Source: Myxococcales bacterium (GTDB lineage: Bacteria; Myxococcota_A; Polyangia; Polyangiales; Ga0077539). Taken from it: a DNA stretch of 64,000 nt. Of this stretch, positions 35,151 to 44,350 are shown piece after piece. A model generated the notes under the pieces. It was not told the DNA's origin and made no database searches. It was given only the letters and a program-made list of their open reading frames with translations. The stretch lies in contig JAUSAZ010000177.1 in NCBI GenBank assembly GCA_030652255.1, positions 1-64,000 on the forward strand, written 5' to 3'. Made by a program: the position numbers and the translations under genes. Position 1 is the stretch's first letter. Each line of letters begins with the position of its first letter.

Positions 35151-36854
35151 ATGGCGAAGCTGGTGATCATCGGGCCGGACGGTCCCCAAGAGCGAGACCT
35201 TGCGACGGTGAACTCGCTCGGGCGCCACCCGAACAACAGCATCCAGCTGCTCGATCGGATCGTGTCCAAGGAGCACTGCGTGGTCGAGCTGCGCGGCAGC
35301 CGCTGGGTGCTGCGCGACCTCGGCTCGCTCAACGGCACCTACGTCAACGAGCAGCGGGTGGCGGGGGAGTCGTTCCTGTCCCACGGCGATCAGATCGCGC
35401 TGGGCAACACCCGCGCGGTCTTCCAGGACGTCGCCGCGCCGCCGCCCGCCGTCGTGTCCTCCCAGGGCGTCCCGATGGTGGCCCATCCGGTGTCCCGTAG
35501 CGTGCCGCCCATCGGCGCTCCGCCGCGCGCGACGGCCTCGCCCGCCGGCCCGTTGGGCGCTCCCCCGATGGTTGCGCAGCCCCTCCAGGCGGTGCGCAAC
35601 GTGACCATCGGCGGCGCGCAGATGGAGTCACACGTCCGCACGAAGATCGCTGCGGAGATGCAGCAGTTCCTGCCCGAGCGCTCGCTCCAGGACGTGGAGG
35701 TGCTGCGCAGGGACTACGAGAAGCTGCGCATCTCGTACGAGCTCCAGCGGGCGATCGGCGCCGAGCTCGACCTCGACCGGCTGCTGGAGAAGATCCTCGA
35801 GCGCTCCTTCGACCTGCTCTCGGCCGACCGCGGGGTGATCCTGCTCTTCGAGGACGGCGAGCTGAAGCCGCGCTGCTCGCGGGCCAAGCGCGCGGGGCCG
35901 GAGGAGTTCGTCGCGTCGCGCGCGGTGGTCGGCCAGGTGGTCAAGGAGAAGGTCGCGGTGCTCTCCAGCGACGCCAAGGTCGACCCGCGCTTCTCCGAGT
36001 CGAAGTCCATCATCATGACGGGCATCCGCAGCTCGATGGCCGTTCCGTTGCTTCACAAGAGCGAGCTGCTCGGCGTGATGATGGTCGACTCGCAGAACCC
36101 CAACGCCTTCGGCGAGAAGGACCTGCAGCTCTTCACGAACATCGCCAACCAGGCGGCGCTCTTCATCGCCAACGCCGCGCTCGCGCAGCACCTGGAGCAG
36201 GAGGCGCTCGCCCGGGCGCGGTTCCAGCGGCTGCTCTCGCCCGCCATCGCCGAGCTCGTTGTGTCGGGCAAGCTGGAGTTGAAGCAGGGCGGCGAGCCCC
36301 GCGTGACCACGATGCTCTTCACGGACATCCGCGGGTTCACCTCGCGCTCGGAGACCATGCGCGCGGAGGACATCGTGCTCATGCTCAACGACTACTTCGA
36401 GCGCATGGTGGAGATCGTCTTTCGCTTCGAGGGCACGCTCGACAAGTTCGTGGGCGACGAGATCATGGCCCTCTTCGGCGCGCCGGTGTCCGGTCCCGAC
36501 GACCACGTGCGGGCGGTGCAGTGCGCCCTCGCGATGCTCGACGAGCTGCGCAATTTCAACCGCGAGCGGGAGAGCATGGGGTTGCCCAGCTTCGAGATCG
36601 GCGTCGGCATCAACACCGGCGAGGTGGTCGCGGGGTACATCGGGAGCTCGAAGGCCATGCAGTACACCGTCATCGGCGCGCCGGTGAACCTCGCGGCGCG
36701 CCTGTGTTCGGCGGCGAAGGGCATGCAGATCCTGCTCTCGGAGAACACCTGGGGGCTCGTGCAGGACGTGTTCGAGGTCGAGGAGCTGGAGCCCATCTCG
36801 CCGAAGGGCATCGCCCAGCCGGTGAGGGTCTTCGAGGTCCTGCGCGGGCGCTGA
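35151..36854 (+). CDS. FHA-GAF-class III adenylate cyclase
   Basis: The 567-residue protein joins an FHA domain (about 18-85, SLNGTY motif), a Pro-rich linker, a GAF domain (about 205-345) and a class III cyclase domain (about 385-565). Metal ligands are Asp392 (FTDIRGF) and Asp436 (KFVGDE). Lys432 and Thr506 sit at the adenine-specifying positions, Asn513 and Arg517 at the transition-state positions. The Lys/Thr pair is the class IIIb pattern, a group often stimulated by bicarbonate. It should make cAMP in response to phosphothreonine binding and a GAF signal. It ends one base into accA. Confidence 0.92.
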   Translation: MAKLVIIGPDGPQERDLATVNSLGRHPNNSIQLLDRIVSKEHCVVELRGSRWVLRDLGSLNGTYVNEQRVAGESFLSHGDQIALGNTRAVFQDVAAPPPAVVSSQGVPMVAHPVSRSVPPIGAPPRATASPAGPLGAPPMVAQPLQAVRNVTIGGAQMESHVRTKIAAEMQQFLPERSLQDVEVLRRDYEKLRISYELQRAIGAELDLDRLLEKILERSFDLLSADRGVILLFEDGELKPRCSRAKRAGPEEFVASRAVVGQVVKEKVAVLSSDAKVDPRFSESKSIIMTGIRSSMAVPLLHKSELLGVMMVDSQNPNAFGEKDLQLFTNIANQAALFIANAALAQHLEQEALARARFQRLLSPAIAELVVSGKLELKQGGEPRVTTMLFTDIRGFTSRSETMRAEDIVLMLNDYFERMVEIVFRFEGTLDKFVGDEIMALFGAPVSGPDDHVRAVQCALAMLDELRNFNRERESMGLPSFEIGVGINTGEVVAGYIGSSKAMQYTVIGAPVNLAARLCSAAKGMQILLSENTWGLVQDVFEVEELEPISPKGIAQPVRVFEVLRGR

Positions 36855-37813
36855 TGGCGGCGCTGGACTTCGAGCGCCCGCTGCGCGAGCTGGAGCTTCG
36901 GATCGAGGCGCTGAAGGCCGCGGTGCGCCTCCCGGGCGCCGACGCCGGGCTCGCCGATGAGCTCGAGCGCCTGGAGGCCGCGTCGCGACGCCTGGAGGAG
37001 AACCTCTTCGGCGACCTCGGGGTGTGGGCGCGCGTACGGCTCTCCCGCCACCCCGAGCGGCCCACCACCCTCGACGCCATCGGCGCGATGATGGAGGACT
37101 TCATCGAGCTGCACGGCGACCGGGCCTTCCGCGACGATCCGGCCATCGTCGGCGGCCTCGCTCGCTACCGGGGTGAGCCCGTGGTGGTGCTCGGTCACCA
37201 GAAGGGACGCGGCGTGCGCGACAACGTGCGGCGCAACTTCGGGATGCCCCACCCGGAGGGCTACCGGAAGGCGCTCCGACTGATGGACCTCGCGGGGCGC
37301 TTTCGCCGTCCGTTGATCACCTTCGTCGACACGCCGGGGGCGTTTCCGGGGCTCGGCGCCGAGGAGCGCGGGCAGTCCGAGGCCATCGGGCAGTGCCTGA
37401 TGAAGCTGTCGTCGCTCACGGTCCCGGTGATCTCCACGGTGATCGGCGAGGGGGGCTCCGGGGGCGCCCTCGCGCTGGCCGTCGCCAACCGGGTGCTCAT
37501 GCTCGAGCACGCCACCTACGCGGTGATCACCCCGGAGGGCTGCGCGTCGATCCTGTGGAAGGACGGGTCGCGCGCTCCGGAGGCCGCGCGGGCGATGCGG
37601 ATGACCGCCGGCGAGGTGTTCACCGCGGGGGTGGCCGACGAGGTGATCCCGGAGCCCGTCGGCGGCGCGCACCGCGACCCGAAGGAGGCCCTGCGGCGGG
37701 TGGACGAGGCGCTCGGCCGGCACCTCGACGCGCTGCGCGCCCTCGGCCCCGGTGCCCTGCGCGACGACCGCTACCAGCGCTTCCGCGCGCTCGGCGAATA
37801 CACCGAGCTGTAA
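36854..37813 (+). CDS. accA: Acetyl-CoA carboxylase carboxyltransferase subunit alpha
   Basis: The 319-residue product matches AccA along its length: N-terminal ELRIEALKAA helix, RVRLSRHPERPTTLDAIG, GDRAFRDDPAIVGGLARY, the GHQKGRG and NFGMPHPEGYRKALRLM blocks, FVDTPGAFPGLGAEERGQSE across the crotonase core, and GEGGSGGALALAVANRVLM. With AccD it moves the carboxyl group from biotin to acetyl-CoA, the first step of fatty acid synthesis. accD is not in the window. The ATG shares one base with the cyclase stop (TGATG), so translation is coupled to a cAMP-signalling gene, which is not usual for accA. Confidence 0.96.
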   Translation: MAALDFERPLRELELRIEALKAAVRLPGADAGLADELERLEAASRRLEENLFGDLGVWARVRLSRHPERPTTLDAIGAMMEDFIELHGDRAFRDDPAIVGGLARYRGEPVVVLGHQKGRGVRDNVRRNFGMPHPEGYRKALRLMDLAGRFRRPLITFVDTPGAFPGLGAEERGQSEAIGQCLMKLSSLTVPVISTVIGEGGSGGALALAVANRVLMLEHATYAVITPEGCASILWKDGSRAPEAARAMRMTAGEVFTAGVADEVIPEPVGGAHRDPKEALRRVDEALGRHLDALRALGPGALRDDRYQRFRALGEYTEL

Positions 37814-37817
37814 GCTG

Positions 37818-40800
37818 TCAGGGCGCCGGGGCGGGCGCGATGAAGTCGCAGTCGCCGCGCACGGCGCACTGATGCGTCGCGGGGTGGCTGCGGTAATAGA
37901 GGTCGGCGCCGTTGGTCGCGAAGAAGCGGCCGATGACGTTCAAGAGGTAGCGCGACGGGTCCCAGGGGAGGTCGGGGTCGGGGACGCCGAAGGAGTGGGC
38001 GCCGCCCGGCTGGGTGTACGCGTTGAGCACCGCGACGGTGGGGCCGGTGTCGCCGCTCCAGGGGGCGAGCGTGGGGAGCCACGCGGCGTCGAGCTCGGCG
38101 GAGTTGCTAGCGCGGACCGCGCGGCGCACGAGGCGGAGGGGGCTCTCGAGGCGCTGCTCGCCGAAGCCCTGGGCGCCCTCGTCGAGGTCGTCGACGTCGA
38201 AGAGCGCGTCGGGCCGGGAGGGCGCCGGGAAGCGCTGGAGGGCGGCGAGGCCCTCGAGAACGCCGCGGTCGATGAGCACGCGGTTGGGGGTACGGCCGTA
38301 GCGGTCGAAGAGGCCCTGCGGCGCGGCGTAGTCGGCGAGCGCGGGGTGACGTCCGGCGGTGGCCGGGGCCATGAAGGGAATGGCGCCGGCCGCGCGCGCG
38401 AAGGCGTTGCCGGTGTTCACGGGGACGGCCTGGTCGCCGATGGTGTTGACCACGAGGAGGCCGTGGGTGCCGTGGTCGGCCGGGCGACGTAGGAAGTACA
38501 GGGGCGCGAAGCTGATGGGGTCGCCGGCGTCGAGGGCTGTCTGCGCCAGCAGGAGGAATCGGCGCATGTCTGGGGTCTGGCGGCGGAGGCCCATGCCCTC
38601 GGCGGGGCTCTGGAGTGGCGCGCCGCGCGCGGCCCAGCGTCGCGGTCGCGCGCCGGGCTGTAGCGCCGGTGGGATGTGCCCGCAGTGCACGTCGCAGTCG
38701 CCCTCGACGACGCTCATCTGGTTGACGAGGCGCCGCACCGACGCGTCGGGGCGCAGCGCGCAGGAGCCGAAGTCCGTGACGGCCTCGCCGCGGAAGATGC
38801 GCAGCTCCAGGCGGTCGTCGAGGTTGGAGGGCATCCCGAGGCGGAAGCGCCCGTCGGTCCCGGCGCGGGCGCAGCGCGACGTGCCGCTGCGGACGTTGGT
38901 GAGCACGACGTCGTCGCCCGGCGCGAGCTCCGTCCGGTCGACGCAGGCGAACTCCAGCTCGCCGGTGTTGTTCACGTCGGGGACGATGAAGCGCAGCGTG
39001 GACTGGTCGGCGCGGCACGCGGTGCGGGTGCGGCCGCTGTCGGGGGCGTAGGAGCTCGCGGGCAGCGACACCACCAGCGGTCCCATGACGCGGAGGATCA
39101 CGGCCTCCTTCACGCCGCCCTGGGTCGAGCGAATACCGACGTCGGTAAGACCGCCGCCGCCGGAGACGGGCGCCGCCGCCCGCACGCTCGCGTCGGCGCC
39201 GCCGAGGGTCATCGAGAGGATGCCGCCGAGCGATCCCCCGGTGGCGTAGAAGGGCGCGTCGGGGCCGCCGACGTCGACCACGCCGTCGCCGTTGAAGTCG
39301 CCCGCCAGGTCGTCGAGCTCGCCGTCGTGGTCGAGGTCGTCGGGCGACAGCGCCCGGCCGTCGAAGCCCCGCATCGCGCGGATGAGCTGCATGTGGTCGA
39401 GCACCGACTGCCGGATGGCGTCGCGGGTGTGGAACACGTACGCCGTCCAGAAGTCTCCGCCGGAGTCCGCGAGGCCGTCTCCGTTGAGGTCGCGCGCGCG
39501 GCTTTCGGCGAGCGCGTCGGCGACCCCGGCGTTGCAGGTGCCGCGGAGCACCGTGGCGATGAGCGAGCGGGTGCCCTCGTCGACCGCGAAGCCGTGGGAC
39601 ATCGCGTTGATGCCGACGGTGGCGATGCCCTGCGCCGCGAGGAGCGGCCCGAGGCCGAGCGCGTCGAGGAGGTTGCCGGTGTAACCGTGGCCGTAGAAGG
39701 CCACGGGGAAGGGGGCGCGGCGGCCCGCCAGGGGCTTCGGGACGACCATGCCGAACTGCACCGTGTCGACGCCGAGGTGATCGACGGCGCCGGTGCGGGC
39801 GTTGATCGACCAGCGGGCGTGGGGGTCGGTGTCGCGGGCGTCGCCCATCAGGAAGGGCGTGCGGTACGAGCCGAGGACGATGTAGTCGACCCAGCGAAAC
39901 GACTGGAGCAGCGCGTCGCGCTGGTTGCCGCGGACGCCCACCGCCTCGGCGAGGTTGCGCGCGAGGTTGGCGAGCGCCGGCCCGCGGACGATGAGCGGCC
40001 GGTCGCGCTGGTCGGCGGTGCACCCGGCGCCGGCGTTGAGCTCGCGGAGGCGTAGCTCGGGCTGGACAGAGCCGAGCTGCGCGAAGGGGCCGGTGCCGTA
40101 GAGGCCCTGGCGCGCCGCGAGGAGGTCGCTCGTGGTGGTCTGCGTGATGAATGTCCACGCGAAGGTGACGCGCGCGCCGTCGTCGGGGTCGCCCGCGCGG
40201 GGCAGGTACGCGAGGCGGCCGTAGTAGTTCGGGAGGGCGCGGAGGGTGGCGTCGAGGCCCTCGAGGTCGGCGGCCTGGGTAGGGTGCGCGACGGAGGGGA
40301 AGGGCGAGCGGACGGCGCGGCCGCCGCGGCCCGTGAGGCGGCTGGTGAGCACGACGGCGTAGCGGGTGCGCTCCTCCAGCGGGACGATGGGGCGCAGGAT
40401 GAGCGTGCGGGTGTCGGGCTCCCAGAAGGTCGTGAGGGCGTCGTTGGGGTTGGCGCCCCGAGGGAAGACGGCCGCGCGGTTGACCACCCCGTCGAAGTTG
40501 GTGTCCTCGCCGGGGTCGAGGAGGCCGTTGCCGTTGGCGTCCTCGCTGAGGGTCTCCAGGAGCAGGTTGCTCTGACCGCCACGCGGGTCGTTGGGGTAGT
40601 AGCCGTCGCGGTTCTTCGCCGTGTAGACGAAGTTGCCGTCGCCCAGGTCGAGCGGCACCGGCACGCCGGTGCGGAGATTGATCAGGTAGACGGCGTCGTC
40701 GCGCAGGTCGTGGTCGTCTCCGCGCATCCGGCGCGTGAGGTTGGGGAGGTCGATGTCGTCGTCGAAGGCGACGGTGAGCGGTTGGAAGGTCCCCCACCCG

Positions 40801-41084
40801 TCGAGGCTGTCGAAGCCCTCGCGCATGCGCGACTCGAAGGCGGTCGGCGCGACGAGGCTCGCGTTGAGGCGGACGCCCGTCGGCGACGTGCGATCGGGGA
40901 AGGTCGCGACGTCGTTGGGGAGGGGAATCTCCGGGAGCGGGCGCGCGCCGAGGTCCCAGCGCACCATCGGTCCGCGGAGCGATGGGTCGGTCGAGGCCGC
41001 CGAGAGGGGGGCCTGATCGACCGGGGCGCCGCCCTCGCAGGCCCCGAGCAGGAAGATCGCACCGACGAGGCATCGCGAACGCAT
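37818..41084 (-). CDS. Large lipase-like lipoprotein
   Basis: The 1088-residue product has a lipoprotein signal (GAIFLLGACEG). Its N-terminal region (PEIPLPNDVATFPD, FQPLTVAFDDDIDL) resembles the bacterial virulence factor lipase N-terminal family. The centre has alpha/beta-hydrolase features: an HG oxyanion-type motif in VAFYGHGYTG, a GGSLGG nucleophile elbow (Gly-x-Ser-x-Gly) and a late Gly-Gly-Ala-His-Ser-Phe-Gly that could hold the catalytic His. Asp-rich loops such as DANGNGLLDPGEDTNFDG look like calcium-binding EF-hand or dockerin-type turns. It is probably a surface or secreted esterase; the substrate is unknown. Confidence 0.75.
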   Translation of the reverse strand: MRSRCLVGAIFLLGACEGGAPVDQAPLSAASTDPSLRGPMVRWDLGARPLPEIPLPNDVATFPDRTSPTGVRLNASLVAPTAFESRMREGFDSLDGWGTFQPLTVAFDDDIDLPNLTRRMRGDDHDLRDDAVYLINLRTGVPVPLDLGDGNFVYTAKNRDGYYPNDPRGGQSNLLLETLSEDANGNGLLDPGEDTNFDGVVNRAAVFPRGANPNDALTTFWEPDTRTLILRPIVPLEERTRYAVVLTSRLTGRGGRAVRSPFPSVAHPTQAADLEGLDATLRALPNYYGRLAYLPRAGDPDDGARVTFAWTFITQTTTSDLLAARQGLYGTGPFAQLGSVQPELRLRELNAGAGCTADQRDRPLIVRGPALANLARNLAEAVGVRGNQRDALLQSFRWVDYIVLGSYRTPFLMGDARDTDPHARWSINARTGAVDHLGVDTVQFGMVVPKPLAGRRAPFPVAFYGHGYTGNLLDALGLGPLLAAQGIATVGINAMSHGFAVDEGTRSLIATVLRGTCNAGVADALAESRARDLNGDGLADSGGDFWTAYVFHTRDAIRQSVLDHMQLIRAMRGFDGRALSPDDLDHDGELDDLAGDFNGDGVVDVGGPDAPFYATGGSLGGILSMTLGGADASVRAAAPVSGGGGLTDVGIRSTQGGVKEAVILRVMGPLVVSLPASSYAPDSGRTRTACRADQSTLRFIVPDVNNTGELEFACVDRTELAPGDDVVLTNVRSGTSRCARAGTDGRFRLGMPSNLDDRLELRIFRGEAVTDFGSCALRPDASVRRLVNQMSVVEGDCDVHCGHIPPALQPGARPRRWAARGAPLQSPAEGMGLRRQTPDMRRFLLLAQTALDAGDPISFAPLYFLRRPADHGTHGLLVVNTIGDQAVPVNTGNAFARAAGAIPFMAPATAGRHPALADYAAPQGLFDRYGRTPNRVLIDRGVLEGLAALQRFPAPSRPDALFDVDDLDEGAQGFGEQRLESPLRLVRRAVRASNSAELDAAWLPTLAPWSGDTGPTVAVLNAYTQPGGAHSFGVPDPDLPWDPSRYLLNVIGRFFATNGADLYYRSHPATHQCAVRGDCDFIAPAPAP

Positions 41085-41117
41085 GGCGGCGCGGAGTCTA
41101 TCCGATGGGTCGGGCGA

Positions 41118-42677
41118 TCAGAACTCCATGCCGAGCCGCGCGGTGGCCATGCCGACGCGCCCGATGCCTCGGCCCGCCGCGTCGTCGAAGGCGCGCCCCG
41201 CGAAGAGCACGCCGCCCTGCACGCCGCCGGTCAGGGTTACCCCACCCGGTAAAGGGAAGCGGCCGTGGAGGCCGAGGTCGAGCTCGAGGCCGAGGTCGCG
41301 CTTCGACGCGTCGCCGCCGCGGTAGTTGCGTGCGGTGCCGTAGATCTGCACCGACGTCGGGTCGACCCAGTCGGAGGTGGCCACGCCGAGCACGGCCCCG
41401 AGGCGCAGGTCGAGGCGCCGGCCGAGGTTGATCACCGCGGTGGGGTACAGGTAGGCGGCGCCGGTGACGCCGCCGTTGGAGGGGAGCAGCCGACGCCCGT
41501 TGGCGCCGCGGGCGACGAGGGCCGGGTCGCCCGCGATGGCGGCGGAGCGGGCGGTCTCCCACGCGATGAGCTCGGGGAAGAGGATGAGCCCGACGCGGTG
41601 GCTGGGGTTGAGCGTGAAGCGGCGCTGCGTGGCGTCGACGGGGTTGCGGTCGCCCGACGCGTAGCCGCCCTCCATCGTGAAGCGGTAGCGGCCAGGGCGC
41701 TCGATGCCGATGCGGGCCGCGCCGCCGAACTGCAGCACGTCGTGCTCGGGGACGTAGGTGGTGCGCGCGGCGTCGGTGGAGCCGCCGATGACGGCGAGCT
41801 CGACGCCAGCGAAGACCTTGCCGGCGCGGTCGGGCGTGGGCCAGTCCCAGTGGGCGAAGAGGTCGGCGACGAAGACGCTCAGGTTGTCACCCTCGCGGAA
41901 GGAGACGTCGCGGTAGGTGGCGAGCGCGCCGACGCGGCGGCGGTCGCAGTCGGCCCGGCAGGAGTGGTCCTGGTAGTAGACGGCGGCGACGCCCTGCACC
42001 GCGAGGTCGCCGTCGACCAGCGAGGCGATGCGGTCGCGGTAGACGAGGTCTCCGGCGAGGGCCACGGTGAGGTCGGAGTCGCGCCCGCCGGGGCGCGTGG
42101 CGAAGGCGACGCGCTCGACGAGGTCGCCGTAGCGGTAGTCGCCGAAGACCGGGGCGCGGTCGCCGTCGTTGGCGACGACCCCGAGGCCCCAGGTGAAGCC
42201 CTGCTGCCCGAGGCGGAACACCCCGACGGAGGACTCCCACTCGACGTAGCCCTGGCGGACGTCGAAGGCGCCGTAGGGGAAGGTGTCGCCACGGGGCTCG
42301 CGCGCGAGGCCGACGTCCACCGCGGGGCTGTCGGCGACCACCGCGCGGGCCACGTCGACCTGGAACACGACGCGAAAACGCTCGCCGATGGACACCCGCG
42401 GGCGAAGGCGCAGCCAGGACTCGAAGAAGAGGTTCTGTCCGAGCGAGGGCGCCTGGTCCGAGCGCCCTGGGGTCGTGGCGAGGGGGATGTCGGTCAGGCC
42501 CGAGTAGCGTAGCTGGGCCTCACCAGGGATCTCGACCCGCAGCAGCGGTCCTTCTTCCGCGGCGGCTGCTGCGGCGGCGGGTGCGGGCGCGGGTGGCCTT
42601 GAGGGCTGTGCGGTGACGCCGGGCGCCGCAGCAGAGAGGGCGAGCGCGACGGCGAGCGATGCGGGGCGGGTGCGCAT
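41118..42677 (-). CDS. Outer-membrane beta-barrel protein, porin-like
   Basis: The ATG at 42677 gives 519 residues with a signal peptide (LAVALALSAAAPGVTAQ) and a Pro/Ala linker. The rest alternates in porin-like strands, for example RFRVVFQVDVARAVVAD, LDLRLGAVLGVATSDW and GRVGMATARLGMEF, and ends in Phe, the usual barrel-assembly signal. The size fits a 16-18-stranded barrel. Two Cys (SCRADC) may close a surface loop. Upstream frame extension has no similarity and no export signal. It is 33 bp upstream of the lipase-like gene on the same strand and may be co-expressed. Confidence 0.7.
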   Translation of the reverse strand: MRTRPASLAVALALSAAAPGVTAQPSRPPAPAPAAAAAAAEEGPLLRVEIPGEAQLRYSGLTDIPLATTPGRSDQAPSLGQNLFFESWLRLRPRVSIGERFRVVFQVDVARAVVADSPAVDVGLAREPRGDTFPYGAFDVRQGYVEWESSVGVFRLGQQGFTWGLGVVANDGDRAPVFGDYRYGDLVERVAFATRPGGRDSDLTVALAGDLVYRDRIASLVDGDLAVQGVAAVYYQDHSCRADCDRRRVGALATYRDVSFREGDNLSVFVADLFAHWDWPTPDRAGKVFAGVELAVIGGSTDAARTTYVPEHDVLQFGGAARIGIERPGRYRFTMEGGYASGDRNPVDATQRRFTLNPSHRVGLILFPELIAWETARSAAIAGDPALVARGANGRRLLPSNGGVTGAAYLYPTAVINLGRRLDLRLGAVLGVATSDWVDPTSVQIYGTARNYRGGDASKRDLGLELDLGLHGRFPLPGGVTLTGGVQGGVLFAGRAFDDAAGRGIGRVGMATARLGMEF

Positions 42678-42773
42678 GGAGCGGTTGGCGACGGACGCTA
42701 TCGTCGCGGCCGTGACGATGACAAGCCGCGCCTGCGTGCGACACCGGCGCGTCTGCCGCGCTATGGTCCGGCG

Positions 42774-44336
42774 GTGAGGCTCGCGTTCGTCGGCGGCGTG
42801 TTGGTGGTGGTCTCGTTGGGCGCCTGCACGGAGGACGCGCGCCCGTCGGGCCTCCCGATCGACGCGTCGCTCGTGGTCTCCGACGCGGCGATCGACCTCG
42901 GCGGCCGGGACACCGTCACGGGCTTCGACGTGATGCCGGTCGACCCGTGCAGCGCGCCGCCGTGCGGCCCGGTCGAGCGCTGCGGCGCGGACGTCGACGG
43001 CGGGCGGGGGATGGGCAACGGCATCGATGACAACTGCAACGGCCTCGTCGACGAGCTGTGCGGGTGCACGCCGGGCGAGATGCGTCCGTGCTTCCCGGCC
43101 GCGGTCGACCGGCGCGGCGTCGGGGCCTGCGGCGACGGCGTGGCGCGGTGCACCGAGCTCGCGGCGTGGATCGGCAACGAGTGCCGCGGCGCCACGACCC
43201 CGGTCGAGGAGACGTGCAACCAGCGCGACGACGACTGCGACGGAGCGACGGACGAGGGCCTCGCGGGCTGCGACACCGCGCTCGCCTGCCCGTCGAGCGC
43301 GGGGGCCGTGCCCCTGGTGGAGTTCAGCTACGACGGCCGCACCATCGACCCCGCGGCGACGGGGTACCGCTGGACGCTCGCGTGCCCGGAGGGGGTCACG
43401 CCGTGCCCGACTCCCTCGGGTGAGGGGGCGGCGCTGCGCGTGACGGTCCCCCGGGCGGGTCGGTACGCCCTGACGCTGGAGTCCACCCGCCCGAGCGGGG
43501 TGCAGCGGTGCACCTTCCCGCTGTACGCCCAGGGGCGCGGCCTCCGGGTCGAGCTCGACTGGGACCGCAAGGGCGGCATCAACTCCGTCGGCGCGGACAT
43601 GGACCTGCACCTTGCGCTGATCGATCGGCGTCGCGTGCAGTCGTCGCGGTGGTTCACCCCCGAGGACTGCTACTTCCAGACGGGGCGCTCGCCCGGCGGC
43701 ACCGTGCGCTGGAGCGTGGACGAGCGTGACACCCGCTTCGCGCCGTCGGCAACGAGCGAGCTCTGCGAGGGCTCACCGCCGCCGCACGGCGAGATGTGGC
43801 GCGCCGCGGGCCGCTGCTGGAACCCCCGCCTCGACGTCGACAACCTCGTGTGCGACCCGGCCGTCACCGACGGTCGCGACCCCCGATACTGCTTCTCCGA
43901 GAACGCGACGGTCGACGATCCGCCGGACGACGTGACCTTCCGCGTGGGCGTGAACTTCTACCGCGACCACGGGCTCTGCGACGGGAGCGACCCCGCCGAC
44001 GACGTCGTGCACCCCGTGCTGGCGGTGAGCTGCGGCGGCCTCACGCGCGCCGCGGTCGGCAGCGTCGACGACGGCCTCGTGGCCATGAGCTGCCGGGACA
44101 ACCCGATGATCGGTAGCGCCAACTGGACCTGGATCGCCGCGGACATCCGCTTCGGCGCGAGCGCGTGCGGGGCGCGGGACTGCGTGGTGACGCCCCTGCG
44201 GGCGACCGCCGGGCGCTTCACGGCGTGCAGCCGGGTGACCGAGGACGGCGACGTGTGCCAGGACGAGCGGGGCAGGGTCTTCGTGCGCCGCGCGGGCGCG
44301 CGGCCGGTGGATGTAGAGTTCGCCGAGACGCCCTGA
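42774..44336 (+). CDS. Lipoprotein with MopE-like metal-binding motifs
   Basis: The GTG at 42774 gives 520 residues with a lipoprotein signal (GGVLVVVSLGACTED). Near the N-terminus are two MopE-type motifs, DDNCNGLVDE and RDDDCDGATDEG, seen in many surface proteins of delta-proteobacteria and Myxococcota and proposed to bind metal. The middle (about 170-400) looks like beta-sandwich with an Asp/His-rich strand (VGADMDLHLALI). The last third is Cys-rich. Its function is unknown. It is divergent from the porin gene with a 96-bp gap that must hold both promoters. Confidence 0.75.
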   Translation: MRLAFVGGVLVVVSLGACTEDARPSGLPIDASLVVSDAAIDLGGRDTVTGFDVMPVDPCSAPPCGPVERCGADVDGGRGMGNGIDDNCNGLVDELCGCTPGEMRPCFPAAVDRRGVGACGDGVARCTELAAWIGNECRGATTPVEETCNQRDDDCDGATDEGLAGCDTALACPSSAGAVPLVEFSYDGRTIDPAATGYRWTLACPEGVTPCPTPSGEGAALRVTVPRAGRYALTLESTRPSGVQRCTFPLYAQGRGLRVELDWDRKGGINSVGADMDLHLALIDRRRVQSSRWFTPEDCYFQTGRSPGGTVRWSVDERDTRFAPSATSELCEGSPPPHGEMWRAAGRCWNPRLDVDNLVCDPAVTDGRDPRYCFSENATVDDPPDDVTFRVGVNFYRDHGLCDGSDPADDVVHPVLAVSCGGLTRAAVGSVDDGLVAMSCRDNPMIGSANWTWIAADIRFGASACGARDCVVTPLRATAGRFTACSRVTEDGDVCQDERGRVFVRRAGARPVDVEFAETP

Positions 44337-44350
44337 AGGGCAGGGGGGGG

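Noticed and set aside
35151..36854. Loss of an adenine-specifying Asp in the cyclase (Ala510)
   Set aside because: Counting back seven residues from Asn513 puts Thr506, not Ala510, at the base-specifying position. Lys432 and Thr506 fit a class IIIb adenylate cyclase, so the site looks intact.
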